The position numbers were made by a program, and so were the translations under genes. The notes below the pieces were generated by a model. That model saw only the letters and a program-made list of their open reading frames with translations. It was not told the origin of the DNA and made no database searches. This document shows, in pieces, positions 42,084-53,219 of a stretch of 64,000 nt of DNA. This stretch comes from Ornithodoros turicata (Eukaryota; Arthropoda; Arachnida; Ixodida; Argasidae): NCBI RefSeq assembly GCF_037126465.1, contig NC_088201.1, forward strand, positions 7,507,001 to 7,571,000, given 5' to 3'. The number at the start of each line of letters is the position of its first letter. Position 1 is the first letter of the stretch.

Positions 42084-43282
42084 CAGGGTGTCGAACCGCA
42101 AAAAATACGGGTTCGGTTCGGGTTCAGGTTCGCGTTGTTTTGATTTCGTTCCGGTTCAGTTCCGGTTCGGCCACGCCAAAAACCGAACCGGTTCGCAAAC
42201 CGGTTCGCAGCCCCGAACCGGTTCGCGAACCGGTTCAACGCTTCCGTTTTATATGTTCCATAAAACTGCTTTTATCAGGAAATGCGTGACTAATAGCTTA
42301 CTGCTGTTGTCTGCATTGACGTCTTTAGCGGTGAGGTAGCTCTTTAGCGAGAGAAATAAGAAATGGATGAACACTTATTGCAGCTAGAGTCCACGCTGAT
42401 GAAGCGGTGTTGTCCCGCTACTTTCTGTTCTCAAAATCTTTTTCACACGCACAGTGCCAGCAAGATAAACTTAAACGAAGCCTAATAAGATGGACAGCGT
42501 AAGATAGACGACAGTACTTGCCGGCACACTGCCTTCGCAGCGTGAATCGATCTGAAACCGTACTGAAGCATGTCGAAAATAAGCCTGCCAGCCTTACTCT
42601 GTCCGAGCTTACAGCAGTGTACTAGCTAATCCACCTCACAAAGGCAATGTATCACGACACAACTGCACTACCAATAAGCAGAACCACATTTACTTTTCAA
42701 ACCACGACCAATCAAACAGGCACCGTTCTGCGTACGCCCCTTCTCCACTTCTCATGTTTCTGACTTGTTTAATTTTTACTGCTCACGCGTAAAAAGAAAT
42801 CTTGGGCGCTTATTTGATCACATATTCGTCGTGTAGAGCTACATAACTGGCCTACTCCATTCCTGTTGCATTCGTCCGCGTGGCACCTCGTCTCTGAAGA
42901 GTAGACGCCGCATCACCGCGTGCGTCGGGCGCCAGCCGCGGCGCTCACAAGGAGAACTGCGCTTCAACATGTTAAAAAGATGCTGAAAGTATACTTATAT
43001 ACGTCGTCGTCTGACTGGTAGGTGAAAATTTCTGAAATCCATGATATAGGCGCGTGATGATGATACCGATGTGTCTTCGTTCGGGGATAAAGAGGAACTC
43101 TTGTGCTGACTTCTATGTCCGAACCGTTTTGTTGCGAACCGGTTACCGCTATTATTTTTTATGGTTCTGCTCCGGTTCGGGTTCAGCAGTGTTCCGAAAA
43201 TTTCGGTTCGGGTTCGGGTTCGGTTCCAGCAAAAATAACGGTTCGGGTACGGTTTTCGGTTCGGGTTCGGTTCGACACCCTG
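42084..43282. mobile_element. hAT-type element with exact 8-bp target duplication
   Basis: 1,199 bp with 15-bp inverted ends, CAGGGTGTCGAACCG and CGGTTCGACACCCTG. It is flanked by GTGCTAAC at 42076-42083 and 43283-43290. Both subterminal regions are dense in GGTTCGGGTTCGG-type repeats, likely transposase binding sites. No transposase frame survives or was ever present. Short Gly-Ser-rich frames inside are by-products of these repeats. Confidence 0.9.
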
Positions 43283-43289
43283 GTGCTAA

Positions 43290-45200
43290 CAAAACCACCG
43301 TAGTGATAAGGGGTGACACAAGTGAAAAAAATTCCTATGATTTGAATAAAAATTCAAGTTCCTTATCCATCAGAAAAATAGAATCTTCTGTAGTACAACT
43401 GGAAGAACCACTTATTTAAGCCACTTCGACTACCTCTCTTTCAAACTGACAGTTTGCTGGTGGATGGACACCAGATCGACTCAATCCTCGCATTAGCTAC
43501 GGTGTGCTAGTGTACCATACCGCACGCGAATACCAGGTTGCCGTCTCCGTAATTTTGTGAGGTTCGAGAGCATGCTCGAACTGCTCGAGAACTGCTCGCA
43601 TGCAGTGTACTCTACCTAACATGGACAGCGCAGCAGCAGTACGGCGGGCCAGGCTGAAAACAATACCTGAAAATCTGTTCTCCTAATTCGTCTTTAAATT
43701 TTTCGAGAGGGTAGCTTCGTTCTCTTTGGCGGCCAAGAGGCCGCGTGTTTGAGATCCCTGTAGATAGGGCAATCGCTTTCGAAACTAAACAACAAGGATG
43801 TCCTATATCTGCGCAGAAGCACCATAGCTCATGTACAAAGCAGGTTGGTTGGTTGGTAAAACAACAAGAGGAGATTGAATTCGCGCAAGCGAATTCTGCT
43901 ACCCCCCCAAAAAGGTCTTCCAAAGGCATGAACGGGTTTTTCCGAGGAACCACCACCGTGGGAAAACAGACACAAGTGCAATGGTAAATGTGAATCATGT
44001 GTCGCCCCCAAGATTTTTCTAGAATTTCTTTGAGAGATGTTCAAAATTTAGTTTGCAGTTTATTGAGTTTATACACGTATATCCAGCACCGCGGGTCCCG
44101 TGATTTCTGTCCTTTCTTTTTTTTTTATGATTCATTTGCTACAGCAATTCCCATGTAACACCGACTTAGTGAAAGTATACTTAATGTATTAATTGTAATT
44201 TTAATGCTTTTCATATCTTAGGGCTCCTCTTTGTTCGGTTTTTCGATAGTTCTGTCTTCCGACTTTCCAGTTTTCTGATAGTTCGGTCTCATGATTATCG
44301 GCCTTATATGATTGCCACTGCTCTTGAGCCCCGGATCCCGACAGCCTCGAAATACCCTTATCTCGTGACCACTTCTTCTTCCAACTGGTTACAAAAAGTG
44401 AAGTGTTCATAACCAAAGTATGTTGATATGCAGATTAAGTAGAAAGGAAGAGAGGCAGATAAAAATGACAAAAACATAAGAGAAGGCGCCAAATTGTCTT
44501 TGATCAAGAATACTTCTTTATTGATACTAAGGTCACAAAATGATCACGATGATCGGGTATGTTTAGGGCAAATCGTGCAACACAGTCCTCAAAGAAAATG
44601 ACAAAAATATATACACAGTACCGAGAGGATAGAGGTAGCAAGCGAGCTGGTGGTGTAGATCCATAACACAGACAAACTTTCTGTGTTTGTCGTTTTTTGT
44701 CCCCCAGTCTCCGGTTTTTAATTTAGAGATAACCATATATAAAGTAACTGAACCTCTGTATGCAGTAAGCAATCCATGCATGTAATGCAATCTCCTTTCG
44801 TGTATTTTTGCTGCAATGACATCCACATACCAGCATGTACCTGCCATAGAAAATATAGGACCGTATTGCAATTTATTGATCTGTTACAGGAGGGTAAGAA
44901 ACGAGAAATGTATGTGTGTCAATGGGATGGGCAGTCAGATCTTGCCCCTTTTCTACACACGCATACAAATGATAGCTTAAATTGAACTGCGGCTTCCACT
45001 CGAAAAACACGTTCTTCCTAACTAACACGACTGTGTCGGCAGTGATACTGAGCGTTGTAATCGAAAAAAAAAGAAAGAAAAAAAACGTGAGCACTAAGCT
45101 AATAAGTCATATTATGCTGGTCACCTACGATATTATTTTCAAGATTGTGCTCGTTTAGCAGCGCGATACGCTCGACCCATGCTGCTCTGCAACGCACAGG
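43290..45200. other. Spacer
   Basis: No gene is recognised. A 128-codon minus-strand frame at 43612-43998 lacks motif support. Sequence near 44500 has a run of antisense-looking poly-A motifs but nothing that can be named. Confidence 0.4.
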
Positions 45201-45211
45201 TGACTTCACCC

Positions 45212-45368
45212 CAAGGGCGGATCAAGAATTTTCCCGGGGGTTGGGGGGTCCGCTATGGACAAGTGCCAGGTGCATGCTGGGATTGGTCCATTGAAGCCTA
45301 TGTTCAAGTCTGGAATTGAGGGGGGGGGGGGGGTTCAGGACATCCGGACCCCCCTAAATCCGCCCCTG
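45212..45368. mobile_element. Short hAT-type MITE with exact 8-bp target duplication
   Basis: 157 bp, ends CAAGGGCGGAT and ATCCGCCCCTG, flanked by CTTCACCC at 45204-45211 and 45369-45376. Its interior has G/C homopolymers. Confidence 0.85.
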
Positions 45369-45379
45369 CTTCACCCTAC

Positions 45380-46600
45380 CTAGTTCTTCAGCAATTCAAG
45401 TACGACTTGTGAAAGCTGCTTGTATTTGCGCGATAACTCTGTGTGCATGCGGTGTTACATTAAAAAATAATATATCATGCTCACGGACAATTTTTGCTAA
45501 GTCACAGACCCAAAAAACACAAACATGTATGTTACACATTTTCCATTGCATTTGTCGAGGTAACCCGGCTGCAATCACTTTACCAAATACTACCCACTTA
45601 AAGTTTTCTCGGTTTGGGATTTTTCGACTTATCCCCTCCTTCTTGCATACAGGGGTTCAATTTTCAACTGAAGGGAAACTATATACATGCCATCAGCACA
45701 AAGCTTGCCTGTCTGTATTTAAAAGAAAACAAAAATGAAAGAAAAGAAACACACGGGGCACCAAATTTATGAACCAGAGCGGGACGAAGAATGTGCTTGC
45801 AATGTGCAGAGCAATGTGCTTCCCATGGAGAAAAACGACATTCCTATACCTAAACGTTGTTCGGCCTAGTTGGGCCGAGCTTGCGAAAAAGAAGGTTCGG
45901 CCCAAGCTTTGATTGACATTGGCCTTACTCGGGCCAACTGAATACCGCCAACTTTGGGCCAGTATGTGACAGACCGTCCTAACAAACACGGGGACCAGCA
46001 TGCATTGCCGTTGGGGCCATTGTAGAACCAAGCTTGGTTTCTAGTCGGGTATTAGATGGCTAGATAGCGTCCCATGAGGCACCAGCAATGATGGGCCAAG
46101 TATGGTCCAAATCTAATAAGATTCTCAACCAACCATGGTTATGAGGTATCCCATGCATCTTCTGCACCCTTCTACGCGATATTCTATTCTATAACACCAG
46201 TGTGCCCTACAACTGTATCTGGCAGGTGTGTATATATTGCAAAAATAAAATCCAAAGGTTGAAAGTGCTGCTGCTGGTCGTGTGTGGCCTGTCTTACCAT
46301 CGTTTTGCCGATATTGGAACAGATATGTATACGTACCAACCTGCTCGACAGCTGTTATTGTCAAAGGTTATACACATTACAAACGAGTAGGAAATGGAAA
46401 TTCCTACTCGTTTAAGTAATGCTGTCCGTGTCACTATGGCTCAATGTATGAAGCTGGTTTTCACCTTGTCTGAAAATAATTTTGCAAGCTGAAGAAAAAA
46501 ATGTAGAAATGGACTTGTATACATCGAATTGAACTACATAGACTAGCATCGTTGCTTTGTTGTTTCGAGCAGCAGCTGCTGTTTTGGAGTCTCCTCTCAA
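45380..46600. other. Spacer
   Basis: No gene is supported. A diverged GGGCC/TTGGCC-rich stretch at 45865-46030 may be an old repeat; I cannot name it. Confidence 0.35.
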
Positions 46601-46631
46601 CGCTGGGCCAATATTGGCCCGCATTTATATG

Positions 46632-46774
46632 CCAGGGTTTGGGGGTTTAACTCCCCCCCCCCCCCAAATTGTAAGTTTGGTTCATGCATTTGGAAGAGGG
46701 AGATGATAATGAAATCCTCCTCACCCATGTAAAGTCCCCATAGAACTCCTCCATAAATATTTTTGGGCTAGGCC
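46632..46774. mobile_element. Relic MITE with CAGGG / CAGTGG ends
   Basis: Left end CCAGGGTTTGGGGG followed by a C-run. Right end, read in reverse, GCAGTGGCCTAGCCC. The interior CATAGAACTCCTCCATAAAT is shared in diverged form with 24300-24456. No target duplication is preserved. Confidence 0.5.
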
Positions 46775-47224
46775 ACTGCTTTGAGCCCAACGCAGTTTTC
46801 GAACTGCCTTCGCAGGTGATATTATGACGACGTCAGCCCAAGTTGCAGCGACTTGTGCCAACCAAATACCGATCTCCGGCAGATTTTCGGCAATTGTGTC
46901 TAGCTGGACACAAGGCTATTGAAAGATGTAACATTTCCTTGAGTTTGAAGAACACAGAAGACGACGAGGACGATACAAGACTCAAATACGAACTAAAAAA
47001 ATGTTATAAAGTACATCAGTTCTCTTGCACTATATTAATTTGCTCATACATAATCATTGTTTTCAATATAGTAGTGTGGTATTGCAGCGAAATTGTAAAA
47101 CCTCCTCGTGACATATTGCACCCGGACTGTTTCCACACCCTTGTCAACTTGTATTCTTCGAAATCTGGAGTACTGAAGTATTCCTCATATATATTCTTGA
47201 TACCTTGAACTTTTTACTGCAGAA

Positions 47225-47830
47225 CCGGTTCCGAAGCGTTGCGTGCCTGTACATTATCAGTATGGGATCCGTACGAAATGCTTTTAATTCAGGAGAGGGT
47301 TCAGAATATTGCGGCCAGATGAGTTGCATGGACGTTAATATAAGCGAGATAAAGTCAAGATTAGGTTGAGATAGTTTGTCGACAAGGAGACAACAGTTAC
47401 GTTTGCAATTTTCAGATAATATTATTCATGATAAAATTCAAAGGAACCTCCATCGTACATATCGAGATTGATCATTAGAGGAAAATTAAGCCTAACGGAT
47501 GTATAGAGCTTATTGACAGAATGGCGTAAATGCAGGCTAGCTGCTGGATAAATTTCATGATAGGCAAGCCTGAGCGATGGGCAAGACACGTAAACACGTT
47601 TCGTGTTTGTGTTTGTTTACTTGTCTTGCCCATCGCTCAGGCTTGCCTATCATGGATGTATAGAGCTTATGTTTTCGGGACCTGAGTACCTGTTGTCTTA
47701 TAAATGTGTGCTTTTTAATTTTTCTTTTTGTATGCTGTACTTATTGCTTACTTTTATTTGTATGTATCCCCGCCACAGTAATGTCGTAAGACGTTGTTGC
47801 GTAGCAGAAATAAATAAATACAGAATAAAA
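47225..47830 (+). pseudogene. Decayed LINE reverse-transcriptase 3' end, split by an insertion
   Basis: The plus-strand translation across frames gives a degenerate 'YGIRTKCF…RILRPDELHGR'-like end that resembles the last part of CR1/L2-type LINE ORF2 (W-D-P-y…N-p-A-A-R). It is followed by a 3' UTR-like tail ending GCAGAAATAAATAAATACAG. Stops interrupt every frame, so it is dead. A 139-bp hairpin insertion lies at 47514-47652. Confidence 0.5.
47514..47652. mobile_element. Hairpin insertion flanked by a 17-bp direct repeat
   Basis: The direct repeats GGATGTATAGAGCTTAT at 47497-47513 and 47653-47669 flank 139 bp. Most of that is an inverted repeat with arms CATGATAGGCAAGCCTGAGC and its complement, continuing through GATGGGCAAGACA. 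It sits inside the LINE remnant, so it arrived later. Confidence 0.75.
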
Positions 47831-48340
47831 AAGCTATAATTCTGGATACATAATGACTTCATTTGGTTCTCGAAAATAAAGACTTGACTTGAATACGATT
47901 TGTTCCATCAAATCCATATCACTGGCGTGAGGTGCCTCATGATGACCCATGATAAACATAGCGGTGATACGCAGTGCAAACTGACAAATTACAAAGTGCT
48001 TCGCATGCTTCAGATACACTTTCAACGTTTCGAATATGAGCGGGCTTCTAAGCCATGACGGCTTCAACCGCTTCAACCTTCAACACACAAACCCAACACA
48101 CTACAAAGCAGGCAAAAAGTTCCCAGCATTTCAACAACGCGAAAAAGATCGTCCGTGCAACATTCGTGTGAAAGAACAGGCCTATTAATAAACAGTACAA
48201 CAAAAATAGATGAAATTGAAATAATGGTTTCATTTTTCCCGCGGAGGCAACTAGAATGCAAGGCGTCCCACGCAGCAGCCAATGAGAAGTAGGAGCTACA
48301 TTTTTGCGCGGAAGCACCTGGAAGAGTGAGTGACGCGGCA

Positions 48341-48365
48341 ATGATACCCCTCAGGATCTAGCGTC
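48341..48365 (+). promoter_or_regulatory. Shared 5' motif upstream of CCDC186
   Basis: AATGATACCCCTCAGG plus the extension GATCTAGCG occurs in the same transcriptional orientation as at HAUS7-like copy 2. It lies about 50 bp upstream of a strong GTAAGT donor at 48418, which could close a 5' UTR exon of CCDC186. Role is unproven. Confidence 0.4.
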
Positions 48366-48417
48366 TTGTGGCCTCGGGAAGTTATCCACCGGTCTTTCAC
48401 GATTCGTCCCAAATGAC
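48366..48417 (+). other. Candidate non-coding first exon of CCDC186 (3' part)
   Basis: ATGAC|GTAAGTC at 48417/48418 is a strong donor with no upstream coding frame. The first coding exon of CCDC186 begins with a UTR segment after an acceptor at 51351-51352. A leader intron of about 2.9 kb is therefore plausible. Transcript data are lacking. Confidence 0.35.
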
Positions 48418-48419
48418 GT

Positions 48420-51350
48420 AAGTCATTTTCGTTCCTTTTTTTATTTATTGATTTTATTGTGAAGCCGGAGCCAAAGCCAACAATTCCCGGATGTAGGGGA
48501 CGCAAACATGGTGGCTATGGCTACCATACTTCAGACTTCAGTAAATTTCAACTGTCAAAATCCAATCCAATCCTTCTAACGGAGCGTTTACATTTGTTGT
48601 CGGGGGTTATGGTATGCATTTGCCATACTTTGCGATGTTTATGTGACCCATGTAAGTAACTGAACACGACTTTACATGTTTATGTTCGACAGTCTGGCTG
48701 ATGCTTTCTTGGTGAACTACATTTCGCATTGTTTCTTGTTAGATAGTCGTACAGCTGGATATTGCTACCACCATTTAAGCATATCTCAGGTTATAGTTAT
48801 AGCATACGTGTTGTGCGAATAGAATGATCAGTTGCCAACAGATGTTTGGTGGGGGTTCGATTTAACTCTTTGAATCTCAGCTGTACGGCGCAACCTCCGC
48901 GTTTCACACACAATTCCCGGAAACATGGGATCAGCGTATCTCCGTTCCACGCAGACACATGTGTCATATGGAAGATGTTTTCCCACGTCGATCGCCTAGA
49001 AGACCACGATACAGTAGAACACGATCATCTCGGTGTGATAAGAGCACGTTAGATACGTTTGTATGCTATAAGATATTTGTTTATTTTTGAACTTTTTCTG
49101 CTTCATTTTCTTGACGCGATAATGTATGCCAGCACAGCGCCGTTCAACGACCTGTTCTTGCATTGCTAGTGTGTTTATACGGATTGTACATATTCTCAGT
49201 CTCGTATTGGTTCTATATCTGGTGATATATATTCTGGCGATCTAATTTGATTTGGTGTTGTATTTACCGCACTGTCGAAGTCGTTCTTAGCCTTTCAAAA
49301 TTATTAACGCAGTGGCAGGTCATCAACTTTTGATACTCCGTTTGGTAATCCGTTCTCCTGAAAGGTATTCCCTGTGTTTTGTAAACAATCCTTATCAATA
49401 TTATAACGGTTGTTTCCTTCGCGCTTTTTGTTGGTGTACGTGCATGCATTTTGTGTTATAGGTTCACTTTTGTGTTGAACGTCTAACTATAGTTATTTCA
49501 GTGGCAGTAGAAGGTTGTTGTGAAACTGATAAAAAAATTATTGCTTAATGCATGTTGTTTTGTAGAAACATTGCACTGCATATTTCTACAGGACAGTTCT
49601 CAATGCAACGCTGATGACGGTTATCACAGGAGCACCAACTACTGTGATGACCGTCATTCAGTGTTGCCTATTATTCTTGTCAGTGCTATTCTAAAATGCT
49701 CTTAGAAATGTGTCACATTCCACAAAACGGTTTCAACCTCCATTATTTTTTGGTGGAGCATTTTAATTGCTCTCTCCACTTTATCAGCACTTCTTTAACG
49801 GAATGTCTCCACAGCATGCAAACTGCAGGGTTAGTCTAGCAAACGTTACAAATTTTGATCGCATCTTAAAAGTAGAAGACTGGGTTTGTCCAGCACCAAA
49901 CTTTACAGACTGGTAGCCATTGGTCTGAAGTGTTGTTGGAATTTTTTGTGAGCATTATGGTCCCGTAGAAGGAAAATTAAAAAACAAGCAAAGTCTCACT
50001 CTGTGCATTTTCTATGGATTATCTGTGTGGTTAGCTGTGTGCGCTTCACTTTCATTTCACCACACACAGGTGGCACCAGCATACAGAACAAGAGGATTGG
50101 TGCATAACGTCAGAATCGGCATGTCACATTGTTGTAGGCAGCGCTACCTGTGTGAAGTGGTGTGAACGTGAAGCAGACACAAGAAAAAATGGCAGTGTTT
50201 GTGTGGGATAGGCCATTGAAAATGCATGGGGCGAGATTTTGCTTTATTTTTAATTTTCTTTCTACATGACCGTAGTGCTTTAAAAAAATTCGAACGAAAC
50301 TTCGGATAAATGGCTATCAGTCTGCAAAGTTTGGGATGGGCCAAATCTAGTCTTCTATTTTTACAGTGCGGTCGAAATGTGTAACGTTTGCTAGAATAAC
50401 CCTGTAGTTAGAATAAGTGTTACGTAGTTGTATTCAGGGCCGGGGAGATCATAACACGCAAAATATGCTAGGCATGGTCGGCTAAAGTATGTACCACGTG
50501 AAAGTCCAAGTGTCAGAATGTGACACGTATTAGAAATACTTAGTTTCTACCGCAGGAGCTAACATGCATTTCACTGTAAACTTTGTAAAATTAAATGCTA
50601 AAAAAAGTGTGAAAAAAGTAATCAGTACAGCAGCAGACCAGTTCGCTGCTTATTTGCTCGATGCCTTTTAGACAATGCTCTACAAGCTCACGTACGTGGG
50701 ACTGGCAGCCTCATGCTGTAATGATGTCAATTAGAACCTGCTGTGTCCAGCCAGGCCTCTGCTAAAAAAATTTTGAACATTCGAAGTTTAAACATTTTCA
50801 GATTGGGTAGCCATCTCGTCTGCCACATCTGGTAGAATATCTGCTGAGTTGATAACAGTAATTGTCATGAACAATGCTTAGCTTTGGCCATTCTATGGCC
50901 ATTCTTTGGCCAATGTATTAAACGATACCTTAAGCTCAAACTGGCGGTGCTGTGCAGTGGAAAGCAGGCAACTGATAAAATAGCATAAAGCTGCTGGAGG
51001 AGCTGGGGGAGGAACTCCATATACTGCAACAAAAAAGCCTGCAAGCAATAATAGGCTATATGAATCGAAACAATCCGTACTAGATAATGTTGCATTTGAT
51101 AACAGTAAAAGTGAATTGATAACAGAGAGACTGGTTTTCACACATTATACTGATCACTGTCTCAAAATCACTAACATCGTCAGTGGTCTAAAAATTGTCA
51201 GAGACGTAATCGTAGACAAGAAGACAAAAACAAGGAGCCACATAGAAAGCAAGCAAACGAGATGATGTTACTTTATTGTTTTTATTTTGCCGTCGTGACT
51301 GACACACTTCCGCATTTGTACTGACCTACGGAACTTTTTCCTTTTGCCGC
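48420..51350. other. Probable CCDC186 leader intron or upstream spacer
   Basis: No coding exon is recognised. It contains the inverted-repeat element at 49826-50404. Confidence 0.45.
49826..50404. mobile_element. Long-TIR element with CAGGGTTA-type ends
   Basis: Imperfect inverted arms of about 200 bp start CAGGGTTAGTCTAGCAAACG and end CGTTTGCTAGAATAACCCTG. Matching blocks such as TTTTAAGATGCGATC/GTGCGGTCGAAAT continue inward to about 50020/50205. Identity between arms is roughly 75-80% by eye, so the copy is old. No transposase was seen. Confidence 0.75.
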
Positions 51351-51352
51351 AG

Positions 51353-52004
51353 GTCTAAGATGGAAGTAAGATTTCTTTACAATGGAGAATTTTTCCATGC
51401 TCAATGGAACCAGTAATGGCATCTCAAATGGAGATGAGTGCATTGAGACTTCAGCAAGTTCAAGTCGGGATGCAGTGCCAACTTCCCAAACATCGCGTTC
51501 CAACTCCCCTCTTGCACCCGAGGTGTGCGCTGACTCTTCACCTCCTACACAAACCAGCCCGACTAAAGCAGCGCCTACGCCTGTCCTTGTGCACGAAGTG
51601 TGTGCCGCAAAACCACCTTCCAACGTAGCAGAACTGTCGACCAAAGCTGACGACAATGTTGATTCTGAAAGTAGCAGCGTAATTGTTAAGCAGGAGCACG
51701 GAAGTGCTAAAAATGAATCGTCCGCTCACGCGTGCAGCACTCGGCTCGACTCGGAGTCCGATAGTTCTTCGCGTGTATCCGAGACTGCGGATCACCTGCA
51801 AGAGGCATCCGGTGCCGATAGGGTTAGCCCAGAGGTGGAGCCACGCTGTGGACGCACTCCCACAGAGTTGTCCTTTTGCAGTCAAGAAAGTGACGACAGT
51901 GACGTTTTGCTTTCTGAGTTGGAGTCGGAACTTGATGGAGGCGAATTGTCAGAATCTTCTAGGGCTCTCTGGCACATGCGGAATGGGTCCAAGCAGGGAT
52001 TCAG
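51353..52004 (+). CDS. CCDC186: CCDC186 first coding exon (CDS from 51382)
   Basis: The acceptor TTGCCGCAG precedes 51353. The exon has a 29-nt leader, then ATG at 51382 (MENFSMLNGTSNG). The encoded 207 residues are Ser/Thr/Asp-rich and low-complexity, as in the disordered N terminus of CCDC186. The end contains SELESELDGGELSE, resembling the EIESELL-type block of the human protein. The exon closes at a TCAG|GTGAGT donor in phase 2. A short upstream ATG frame overlaps the start (see 51360). The start choice follows the only ATG in frame with the following exons. Confidence 0.8.
51360..51416 (+). other. Overlapping uORF in the CCDC186 leader
   Basis: An ATG at 51360 opens an 18-codon frame in a different phase and stops at TAA 51414-51416, after the CCDC186 ATG. 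If the leader is transcribed as predicted, ribosomes reading this uORF would bypass the main start, which could lower translation. Confidence 0.5.
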
Positions 52005-52044
52005 GTGAGTTATGTGCTCCTCTAATTATTTTAAACATAAGGGT

Positions 52045-52303
52045 GTAAGATGAAAGATGAAAGTCACTGAAAAGGGAAAAGTCTGAAGGGACAAACCAGC
52101 CACTCTCTCTCACTCATCCTCCTTTCACTCTTACATTTTTGCTCACTCATGCATTCATACGACGGGATCAACGCAGGCGGCAACGTTGAACATGAAAGAA
52201 AATACAGGGACAAATACATACAAAGCCTCAATTAGTTGAGACTTTGTATGTATTTGTCCCTTCTATGTTGTTCCAGCCTTAAAACATCAGTTCTTTCATA
52301 AGG
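52045..52303. repeat. SINE family B pieces forming an inverted arrangement
   Basis: A minus-strand head fragment (52045-52085, GAAAGTCACTGAAAAGGG) and a plus-strand 3' body (52233-52303, CTATGTTGTTCCAGCCTTAA) surround a 53-bp palindrome (52208-52260, GGGACAAATACATACAAAG… and its mirror). It lies inside CCDC186 intron 1. Confidence 0.65.
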
Positions 52304-53213
52304 GTGTCCCAGAAAACGTATAATTGTATTATAATTTTAAAAAAAACTATGCCACCTGGAATCATGCGGTCAATGGCGTTTGTTTTTACTAGGTTTTTGC
52401 CGCCTCCTGGTGTGAATGTTATTTTAAACTTACCAGTTTAATTATACCAGCGTTTTTTAACTGAACTCGAAAATTTTCCTAGTAAAGGTTACTTTCTTAC
52501 CCCACCTATGTGAGGCACGTGCAGAATTTACCCAAGTGCGTGATAATTGACACCGATATTGAGGGGCTTTCCCATCAGAAGAAATAGCCAAACATCGTGG
52601 GTTTTGGAGCGCCCAGAGCATAGCGCTGGAGGAGTCTTCGCGCACCTTCATTGTCAGCCCGACGAAAGGAGGTTGCTGTGCTCAGCCCACACAAGTATAG
52701 TAGGAAGAGATAAGACAGGGATAGCTTATCACATCGGGCTTCCGCTGGAATCATGCTGTCCCTCTCTCCATTTCAAGAACTATCACTTTTTCTACTATCC
52801 GTCTGTGGGCTGGGTTCAGCAACCTCCTTTCGTCCGATGGCACGAAGACAGTCAAAAAATCGTCGAGCACTAGAGACTCTGAAATGCTCTAGAGACTGCT
52901 AGAGAATGCTCTAGAGGCTCCGAAAAACATGATGTTTGGCTGTTTTTTCTCTACAGGATAGCTCCTCGGTCTTGCTGTCATTTATCATGTAAATTCGGCA
53001 CGTGCTTCACATTGGTGGGTAAAAAAGCGACCTTCACTTGGAAAATTTTCAAGTTCGGCTTGTAATAATCAGCGTAATAAAACTTAGGTTAGATGGCATT
53101 CACATCAGGAGATGGCAAGAACCTAGCAAGAACAAATTCCGTTGACAGTGTGATTCTAGGTGGCGTAGTTTTTTTTTATTATAATTCAACGACACATCTT
53201 CTGGAACACCCTG
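52301..53213. mobile_element. Non-autonomous DNA transposon, TA target site
   Basis: Ends AGGGTGTCCCAGAAAACGT and the complement of ACAGGGTGTTCCAGAAGATG. They are followed inward by matching AAACTAYGCCACCT blocks at both sides. TA dinucleotides flank (52299-52300 and 53214-53215). The central part contains inverted segments (CCTTTCGTC/GACGAAAGG). It lies in the first CCDC186 intron. Confidence 0.65.
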
Positions 53214-53219
53214 TATATA

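Noticed and set aside
42076..43419. Gly-Ser-rich open frames
   Set aside because: Produced by GGTTCGGGTTCGG subterminal repeats of a hAT element, not protein genes.
48048..48341. 97-codon minus-strand frame with hydrophobic stretch
   Set aside because: Composition gives a spurious membrane-like segment; start lacks support and it overlaps the proposed CCDC186 promoter.
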